Assembly: GCA_964619485.1 (NCBI GenBank)
Contig: CAZUCI010000061.1
Span: 1 to 18,854 of the forward strand
Origin: UBA2882 sp964619485
Lineage (GTDB): Bacteria; Bacillota; Clostridia; Lachnospirales; Lachnospiraceae
Direction of reading: 5' to 3'
DNA: 18,854 nt
In this document: in pieces, positions 14,445 to 18,854 of the stretch
Position numbering within the stretch: position 1 is the first letter of the stretch
Layout: every line of letters starts with the position of its first letter
Notes under the pieces: generated by a model
Databases searched by the model: none
Seen by the model: the letters and a program-made list of their open reading frames with translations, nothing else
What the model was told of the DNA's origin: nothing
Position numbers and translations under genes: made by a program

Positions 14445-15650
14445 ATGGAAAGAAAAAGGTCAGGCACGGGAAAAAGAAGATTGTTTTTCCTGTGTCTTTT
14501 TCTATTTGTGTTTCTGAGTGCCCAGAAAATATATGGCAGGGAAGCGGAAGCGGTGGAGCAGGGAGCATCCGCACCACAGCTTACACTCAATGCAAAGTCT
14601 GCACTTTTACTGGATGCGACTAATAACCGTGTATTATTCGAAAAAAATGGTTACGAGGTGCTGCCCATGGCCTCTACTACCAAAATCATGACCTGCATTC
14701 TTGCACTGGAGCAGGGAAATCTGGAGGACGAGGTGACAGTTTCCAAAAGGGCTGCCAAAATGCCAAAGGTTCACCTGGGAATGCGCGAGGGAGAAAGCTA
14801 CAAAATGGGAGATCTTTTATATTCACTGATGCTGGAATCTCATAATGATACGGCAGTGGCCATTGCTGAACATATCGGAGGGAGCGTGGAGGGCTTTGCG
14901 GAAATGATGAATCAGAAAGCAAAGGAGCTTGGGTGTAATGACACGTTTTTTATCACACCAAATGGACTGGATGCTTCCATAGATGGCAGGGCACATGCCA
15001 CCACCGCCTACGACCTGGCAAGAATTGCAGCCTATGCCATCAAAAATGAAAAATTTCTGGAGGTGATAGGCACACCCTCCTATTCCTTTCATACAGTGGA
15101 TGGAAAACGCGGCTTTCAGGTTAATAATAAGGATCAGTTTTTACATATGGTAGATGGTGCAGTTGGAATCAAAACCGGTTTTACAGGAGCAGCAGGCTAC
15201 TGTTTTGTGGGAGCAGTGAAAAGAGAAAGCCATGTGCTGGTCTCAGTTGTATTGGGCTGCGGGTGGCCCCCTCATAAAAGCTACAAGTGGAAGGACACCA
15301 AAGCAATGATGAGCTATGGGCTGGAAAACTATGTGCAGACAGGTGTGAAACCGGAGGAGATTCCTGAAAAGGTCAGAGTGGCAGAGGGAGTAAAAACAGA
15401 ATGCCCGATTGTCATGGAGGGCAGGGAGGAATTACTGCTGCTTTCAAATTGGGACCGGGTAGAGAGTAAGACGAATTTGCCTCAGACGTTGAATGCACCT
15501 GTGGAGAAGGGGGTAAAAATCGGAGAGCAGAAGCTTTTTATTAATGGGGAGGAGTATGCGTCCTTTCCAATTTGTACAGCTGAGACAGTTGGAAAATTTG
15601 ATTACCGTTACTGCGTGACCAAAGTGGTCAAAAAACTTCTGCTTAAATGA
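14445..15650 (+). CDS. D-alanyl-D-alanine carboxypeptidase (penicillin-binding protein 5/6 family), second copy
   Basis: A 401-residue Peptidase S11 enzyme, a paralogue of the gene at 10819. I choose ATG 14445 because AGAGG (14431-14435) lies 9 bases upstream; a TTG at 14439 is only 3 bases from that site. A signal peptide with an Arg/Lys-rich start and a hydrophobic run (about residues 12-28) directs export. Catalytic motifs: STTK (S77-K80), SHN (S132-N134) and KTG (K243-G245), all intact. The SHN form of the second motif differs from SGN in the first copy. The C-terminal domain (about 300-401) ends with a basic, amphipathic stretch VTKVVKKLLLK that may be a membrane anchor. It lies 45 bases after scpB, so it is probably in the same transcript; a sporulation or vegetative role (DacF/DacB type) cannot be decided. 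Confidence 0.88.
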   Translation: MERKRSGTGKRRLFFLCLFLFVFLSAQKIYGREAEAVEQGASAPQLTLNAKSALLLDATNNRVLFEKNGYEVLPMASTTKIMTCILALEQGNLEDEVTVSKRAAKMPKVHLGMREGESYKMGDLLYSLMLESHNDTAVAIAEHIGGSVEGFAEMMNQKAKELGCNDTFFITPNGLDASIDGRAHATTAYDLARIAAYAIKNEKFLEVIGTPSYSFHTVDGKRGFQVNNKDQFLHMVDGAVGIKTGFTGAAGYCFVGAVKRESHVLVSVVLGCGWPPHKSYKWKDTKAMMSYGLENYVQTGVKPEEIPEKVRVAEGVKTECPIVMEGREELLLLSNWDRVESKTNLPQTLNAPVEKGVKIGEQKLFINGEEYASFPICTAETVGKFDYRYCVTKVVKKLLLK

Positions 15651-15723
15651 AAATTTGATTAAGCACACTCGTTGTAAATGTTTAGGTCAATGGAGAATAT
15701 GTACCTGCAGAAAAAATCTCTCT

Positions 15724-15739
15724 AAATTTGTGCAAATTT
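15724..15739. promoter_or_regulatory. Operator-like perfect inverted repeat upstream of the decarboxylase operon
   Basis: AAATTTG-TG-CAAATTT: two 7-base arms that are exact complements around a 2-base centre. A second, overlapping pairing (AATTTGT at 15725-15731 with ACAAATT at 15741-15747) also exists. The site is centred about 56 bases before the predicted transcription start. It resembles a dimeric regulator site; the regulator is unknown. Confidence 0.5.
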
Positions 15740-15772
15740 TACAAATTCCATCTAGCTTAGAAGAAAATAGTA

Positions 15773-15781
15773 TGTTATACT
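15773..15781 (+). promoter_or_regulatory. Probable extended -10 promoter of the decarboxylase operon
   Basis: TG, one base, TATACT (15776-15781). No good -35 box lies at the expected distance (TAGCTT at 15753-15758), which is consistent with a promoter that depends on the extended -10 or on an activator. Start is expected near 15788. Confidence 0.5.
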
Positions 15782-15789
15782 TCTTACGG

Positions 15790-15820
15790 TGCGACAGTGG
15801 GTTTACTCTGCCCATTCGCA
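15790..15820 (+). other. 5'-UTR hairpin at the start of the decarboxylase transcript
   Basis: TGCG (15790-15793) with CGCA (15817-15820) and AGTGGG (15796-15801) with CCCATT (15811-15816) form a stem of about 10 bp with a 2-base bulge and a 9-base loop. No T-run follows, so it is not a terminator. It would lie at the extreme 5' end of the mRNA, where it could protect against decay. Confidence 0.5.
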
Positions 15821-15864
15821 AACAAAGTTATTCTTTTAATTAATATAAAATGGAGGTCTGAAAA

Positions 15865-17292
15865 ATGAGTAATTCTTCACAAGCGAGTCAAAGAATTGCA
15901 GCTTTACTCGACGACAACAGTTTCGTTGAAATTGGAGCAATGGTTTGCGCCAGAGCAACTGATTTCAATATGAAACCAACTGATACTCCTTCAGATGGTG
16001 TTATTACCGGCTATGGAGTGATTGACGGCAACCTTGTGTATGTTTACAGCCAGGATGCGTCCGTAATGAACGGAAGCGTGGGCGAAATGCACGCAAAGAA
16101 AATTGCCAACCTCTATGATCTGGCATTGAAGACAGGTGCACCTGTCATCGGTTTAATCGATTCTGCCGGACTTAGATTACAGGAGGCAACTGATGCTTTA
16201 AATGCATTCGGTGAAATCTACATGAAACAGACACTGGCATCCGGTGTTATTCCACAGATTACCGCAATTTTCGGTACATGTGGCGGCGGACTTGCCCTGA
16301 TTCCTACCTTGACAGATTTTACCTTTATGGGTACAAACGCAAAGTTATTTGTCAATTCCCCTAATGCATTAGACGGAAATTACACAGATAAATGTGATAC
16401 TGCAGCTGCAGCTTTCCAGAGTGCAGAAGCAGGTATTGTTGATGTAGTTGCAGAGGAAGCTGATGTGCTTGCACAGATCAGAGAGCTTGTTGCTATGTTA
16501 CCAGCTAACAATGAAGATGATGCTTCTTATGCTGAATGTACAGATGATTTAAATCGCGCAGCAGCTGAGCTTGCAAACTGTGTTGGAGATACATCCATCG
16601 CTTTATCTACCATCGCTGATGACAATGTATTCTTTGAGACAAAAGCAGCATACGCAAAAGACATGGTAACAGGATTCATGAAATTGAACGGTGTTACTGT
16701 TGGTGCTGTTGCAAACCGTACAGAGGTTTATGATGCAGAAGGTAAGGTTGCTGAGAAATTTGATGCAGTTTTATCCGCAGCAGGATGTGAGAAAGCAGCA
16801 GATTTTGTTTCTTTCTGTGATGCATTCGAAATCCCTGTTTTATCTTTAACAAATGTTAAAGGCTATGAAGCTACTATGTGTTCAGAAAAGAAAATTGCAA
16901 AAGCAGTTGCAAAACTGACTTATGCATTTGCGAACGCAACCGTTCCTAAAGTAAATGTGGTAATCGGACAGGCTATGGGAAGTGCTTATGTGGCAATGAA
17001 TTCCAAGGCAATTGGCGCTGATATCACAATGGCATGGCCAGATGCACAGATTGGTGCTATGGATGCCAAGAGTGCAGCACAGATCATGTACGCTGGTTCC
17101 AGTGCAGATGAACTTGATGAGAAAGCAAAAGCTTATGCAGCAGATCAGACAAGTGCACAGGGCGCAGCTAAGAGAGGATACGTTGATCAGATTATCGATG
17201 CAGCTGATACCAGAAAATATGTAATCGGCGCATTTGAAATGCTTTTCACAAAGAGAGAAGAACGTCCAGCTAAAAAACACGGAACAGTATAA
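15865..17292 (+). CDS. Acyl-CoA carboxyltransferase-type subunit of a membrane biotin decarboxylase (divergent MmdA-like alpha subunit)
   Basis: A 475-residue carboxyl transferase (PF01039) with the two-crotonase-domain layout of methylmalonyl-CoA decarboxylase alpha and propionyl-CoA carboxylase beta. Such subunits move CO2 from an acyl-CoA to biotin. Recognisable landmarks are LLDDNSFVEIG (14-24), DGVITGYGVIDGNLVYVYSQD (44-64), GSVGEMHAKKI (70-80), SGVIPQI (126-132) and AWPDAQIGAM (390-399), and the family ending KREERPAKKHG. It is about 35 residues shorter than typical MmdA, and motif positions are altered: DSAGLR for DSGGAR (99-104), GTCGGG for GPCAGG (137-142), and AMGSAY for AYGGAY (370-375). 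The VPGF-type loop is replaced by VKGYEA. The start ATG has GGAGG about 8 bases upstream. The gamma, biotin-carrier and beta genes follow, so a Na+-pumping decarboxylase is likely; the substrate is not settled. Confidence 0.85.
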   Translation: MSNSSQASQRIAALLDDNSFVEIGAMVCARATDFNMKPTDTPSDGVITGYGVIDGNLVYVYSQDASVMNGSVGEMHAKKIANLYDLALKTGAPVIGLIDSAGLRLQEATDALNAFGEIYMKQTLASGVIPQITAIFGTCGGGLALIPTLTDFTFMGTNAKLFVNSPNALDGNYTDKCDTAAAAFQSAEAGIVDVVAEEADVLAQIRELVAMLPANNEDDASYAECTDDLNRAAAELANCVGDTSIALSTIADDNVFFETKAAYAKDMVTGFMKLNGVTVGAVANRTEVYDAEGKVAEKFDAVLSAAGCEKAADFVSFCDAFEIPVLSLTNVKGYEATMCSEKKIAKAVAKLTYAFANATVPKVNVVIGQAMGSAYVAMNSKAIGADITMAWPDAQIGAMDAKSAAQIMYAGSSADELDEKAKAYAADQTSAQGAAKRGYVDQIIDAADTRKYVIGAFEMLFTKREERPAKKHGTV

Positions 17293-17310
17293 GAAAGGAT
17301 GATATAAGAT

Positions 17311-18075
17311 ATGAAAAAATTCTTAGCAGTCTTAGGTCTTGTTACTTGTGTTTTAGGTTTGACAGCATGTGGAAGCAAAGCAGAGACAGAAACTGCCTCC
17401 GCAATTACTCAGGAAGATGCAGTCAGCGTTGCTGATGGACTTCTCAGTCAGATTGATTCCACTGTTACCAGTGGCTCTGTAGATGCACAGTTATCTCAGA
17501 TCACTGATAAAGAACAGGCAGAAGTTTTAAAATCTGTATTTTCAACATGGGAATCCTCTCTCAAAGAGATGGGTACTTATCAGGGAATCGTAGCTGATTC
17601 TGTTGAGGTGACTCAGGATGGTGATTACACAATTACCACAGATGTTACTGCATCAGAAAGAAATGCTGAAGTAGCAATTGTTATTGCTGAAGACGGCATG
17701 TTAAGCAGTATCACGGTCAGTCCTGTATATACTACAGGCGAGAAGATGGAAAAGGCAGCATTAAATACTCTTATGGGTATGGGAACAGTATTTGTTGTTC
17801 TTATTTTAATCAGTCTGATTATTTCCTGCTTCAAACTGATTCCTTCCATTCAGAACATGTTTACAAAGAAACAGACTAAGACAAACAATACAAGTGAACA
17901 GGCAGTTGATAACACAATTGCTCAGATCATTGAGAATGAAGAGCTCTCAGACGATACAGAACTCGTTGCAGTTATTGCAGCAGCCATCGCAGCAAGCGAG
18001 GGTGCAGCAAGCACAGATGGTTTTGTAGTCAGAAGCATTAAGAGAGCAAGTACTAATAAATGGCAGAGAGCCTAA
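17311..18075 (+). CDS. OadG-like decarboxylase gamma subunit fused to an N-terminal lipoprotein domain
   Basis: A 254-residue protein with two parts. Residues 1-20 are a lipoprotein signal (hydrophobic run, lipobox LTAC, lipidated Cys20). Residues about 30-145 form a small exported domain resembling DUF3887-type domains (SQITDKEQAEVLKSVF, then several beta-strand-like segments). A single membrane helix follows at about 154-178 (GMGTVFVVLILISLII), like the N-terminal helix of OadG (PF04277). A polar linker leads to the cytoplasmic OadG tail: ELVAVIAAAIAASEG, FVVRSIKR and the terminal WQRA. OadG proteins hold the decarboxylase complex together; ordinary ones are about 80-120 residues and lack the outer domain. 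The ribosome site AAGGA lies about 11 bases before the ATG. The gene is 18 bases after the carboxyltransferase. The outer domain's role is unknown. Confidence 0.82.
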   Translation: MKKFLAVLGLVTCVLGLTACGSKAETETASAITQEDAVSVADGLLSQIDSTVTSGSVDAQLSQITDKEQAEVLKSVFSTWESSLKEMGTYQGIVADSVEVTQDGDYTITTDVTASERNAEVAIVIAEDGMLSSITVSPVYTTGEKMEKAALNTLMGMGTVFVVLILISLIISCFKLIPSIQNMFTKKQTKTNNTSEQAVDNTIAQIIENEELSDDTELVAVIAAAIAASEGAASTDGFVVRSIKRASTNKWQRA

Positions 18076-18092
18076 AACAGGAGGAAATAGAG

Positions 18093-18464
18093 ATGAAAAA
18101 TTATACAATTACCGTAAATGGCAACGTATATGATGTAGTAGTAGAAGAAGGCGCTTCCACAGGCGCACCTGCAGCAGCACCAAAGGCAGCTCCAAAAGCA
18201 GCTCCTAAGGCAGCACCTGCAGCAGCACCAAAGGCAGCTGGAGCAGCTGGCGGAATCAAAATTGAAGCCGGCGCAGCTGGAAAAATCTTTAAAGTTGAAG
18301 CAAGTGTAGGACAGGCTGTAAAGAAGGGTGATACCATCGTTATTCTTGAAGCTATGAAGATGGAAATTCCACAGGTTGCACCTCAGGATGGAACTGTTGC
18401 AAGCATTAATGCAAATGTGGGAGATGCAGTTGAAGCAGGTGCAGTACTTGCTACATTAAACTAG
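18093..18464 (+). CDS. Biotin carboxyl carrier subunit of the decarboxylase
   Basis: A 123-residue biotin carrier. The start ATG 18093 has AGGAGG (18079-18084) 8 bases upstream; an in-frame ATG at 18060 overlaps the previous gene and has no ribosome site. Residues 1-19 (MKNYTITVNGNVYDVVVEE) are the short N-terminal strand pair common to decarboxylase carriers. An Ala/Pro/Lys linker with AAPK repeats spans about 22-52, giving a flexible swinging arm. The biotinyl domain fills 53-123, with the biotinylation motif EAMKM and the modified Lys at residue 89. Carboxybiotin formed at the carboxyltransferase is delivered to the beta subunit. The gene begins 17 bases after the gamma gene and 46 bases before the beta gene. 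Biotin ligation needs a BirA not in this window. Confidence 0.93.
   Translation: MKNYTITVNGNVYDVVVEEGASTGAPAAAPKAAPKAAPKAAPAAAPKAAGAAGGIKIEAGAAGKIFKVEASVGQAVKKGDTIVILEAMKMEIPQVAPQDGTVASINANVGDAVEAGAVLATLN
18170..18240 (+). repeat. Degenerate Ala-Pro-Lys coding repeat in the biotin-carrier linker
   Basis: Tandem units of about 12 bases encode AAPK/AAPA. Synonymous codons differ between units (GCA/GCT, CCA/CCT, AAG/AAA), so the array is kept for its protein product, not as identical DNA. Confidence 0.7.
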
Positions 18465-18510
18465 GCAACGATTCCCTTATCGCTTGTAACAAACACAGGA
18501 GGTCAACGAA

Positions 18511-18854
18511 ATGGAATATGTATCAACTACACTGAGTAATCTGATTCATCAGACAGCGTTTTTTAACCTTACATGGGGAAACTATCTGATGATCGTGGTT
18601 GCCTGTGTATTCCTTTACCTGGCTATTGCAAAAGGGTTTGAGCCATTGCTTCTTACCCCAATAGCTTTTGGTATGCTGTTAGTTAATATCTATCCGGATA
18701 TTATGGCACCAGTCAATGGTGACACAGCTGGCGGCTTATTATATTACTTTTACTTATTAGATGAGTGGGCAATCCTTCCATCCCTGATTTTCATGGGTGT
18801 AGGAGCTATGACAGACTTTGGTCCGTTGATTGCAAACCCGAAGAGCTTCTTATT
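18511..18854 (+). CDS. Na+-translocating decarboxylase beta subunit (OadB/MmdB/GcdB family), N-terminal part (partial)
   Basis: The first 114 residues of the ion-pumping membrane subunit, cut by the window end. The start ATG 18511 has AGGAGG (18497-18502) 8 bases upstream. The protein opens MEYVSTTLSNLIHQTAFFN, then a membrane helix WGNYLMIVVACVFLYLAIAKGFEPLLL, a cytoplasmic-facing turn, TPIAFGMLLVNIYP, and further on ILPSLIFMGVGAMTDFGPLIANPKS. The KGFEPLLLTPIAFG and FMGVGAMTDFGPLIANP stretches are hallmarks of the family. These proteins decarboxylate carboxybiotin and move Na+ outward. The full length is normally about 370-400 residues. Its place after the carrier gene completes the expected four-subunit set. 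Which of oadB, mmdB or gcdB applies depends on the unknown substrate, so no symbol is given. Confidence 0.93.
   Translation, partial: MEYVSTTLSNLIHQTAFFNLTWGNYLMIVVACVFLYLAIAKGFEPLLLTPIAFGMLLVNIYPDIMAPVNGDTAGGLLYYFYLLDEWAILPSLIFMGVGAMTDFGPLIANPKSFL

Noticed and set aside
15725..15747. Rex redox-repressor operator before the decarboxylase operon
   Set aside because: The TTGT and ACAA halves are separated by 9 bases, not 10, and the inner bases do not match well. It is kept only as an operator of unknown type.
16882..17280. Minus-strand open frame of 132 codons, rich in Cys and aromatic residues
   Set aside because: It lies fully inside the carboxyltransferase gene. Its Cys content is what the reverse of GCA (Ala) codons gives, and no ribosome site precedes it.
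18170..18240. CRISPR-like or tandem DNA repeat
   Set aside because: Units are about 12 bases, contiguous, without spacers, and encode an Ala/Pro/Lys linker in frame.
18101..18337. Minus-strand Ala/Gly/Pro-rich open frame
   Set aside because: It is a shadow of the AAPK linker repeats of the biotin carrier.

Overview
The window reads as chromosomal DNA of a low-to-moderate GC Firmicute, most likely a Lachnospiraceae-type gut clostridium. The evidence is strong AGGAGG ribosome sites 7-9 nt from starts, near-consensus sigma-A promoters, a 58-residue basic S21 protein, a LivJ lipoprotein with an acidic Ser/Thr linker, and a sodium-pump decarboxylase cassette whose gamma subunit is of the OadG type seen in that group. 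The genus cannot be fixed from this sequence alone. All recognisable genes are on the + strand. I see no rRNA, tRNA, insertion sequence, phage gene or CRISPR array, and no stretch above 300 bases without a gene.

Layout: (1) 1-1221, the 3' end of glyS, a tandem hairpin/terminator, and a small GtrA-type membrane protein. (2) 1226-4333, alaS behind a perfect TTGACA-N17-TATAAT promoter, then monocistronic rpsU (ribosomal protein S21) with its own promoter and terminator. (3) 4413-5006, a membrane protein of the PF06541 'putative ABC transporter type IV' family. (4) 5051-10761, a complete branched-chain amino-acid ABC transporter livJ-livH-livM-livG-livF followed by a cytidylate-kinase-like gene and a strong terminator. 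livF contains a run of ten N, an assembly gap. (5) 10819-15650, a cell-envelope and chromosome block: D-Ala-D-Ala carboxypeptidase, membrane-anchored metallophosphoesterase, scpA, scpB and a second D-Ala-D-Ala carboxypeptidase. (6) 15724-18854, a membrane-bound biotin-dependent decarboxylase: carboxyltransferase, OadG-like gamma subunit, biotin carrier and the start of the beta (ion-pump) subunit, which runs off the window.

How the genes work together: LivJ captures substrate outside the cell, LivH/LivM form the channel and LivG/LivF hydrolyse ATP. A terminator-like hairpin after livJ probably sets a high ratio of binding protein to transporter, and another terminator-like hairpin sits directly after the livJ promoter. 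ScpA and ScpB are the partners of SMC in chromosome condensation. In the last block the carboxyltransferase should move CO2 from a carboxylated acyl-CoA to the biotin of the carrier, and the beta subunit should release it while pumping Na+.

The most unusual part is this decarboxylase. Its carboxyltransferase is short (475 aa) and departs from the usual active-site motifs, so its substrate is open. Its gamma subunit is a composite: lipoprotein signal, extracytoplasmic domain, membrane helix, then the classical OadG tail. The promoter region carries an operator-like inverted repeat and a 5'-UTR hairpin.
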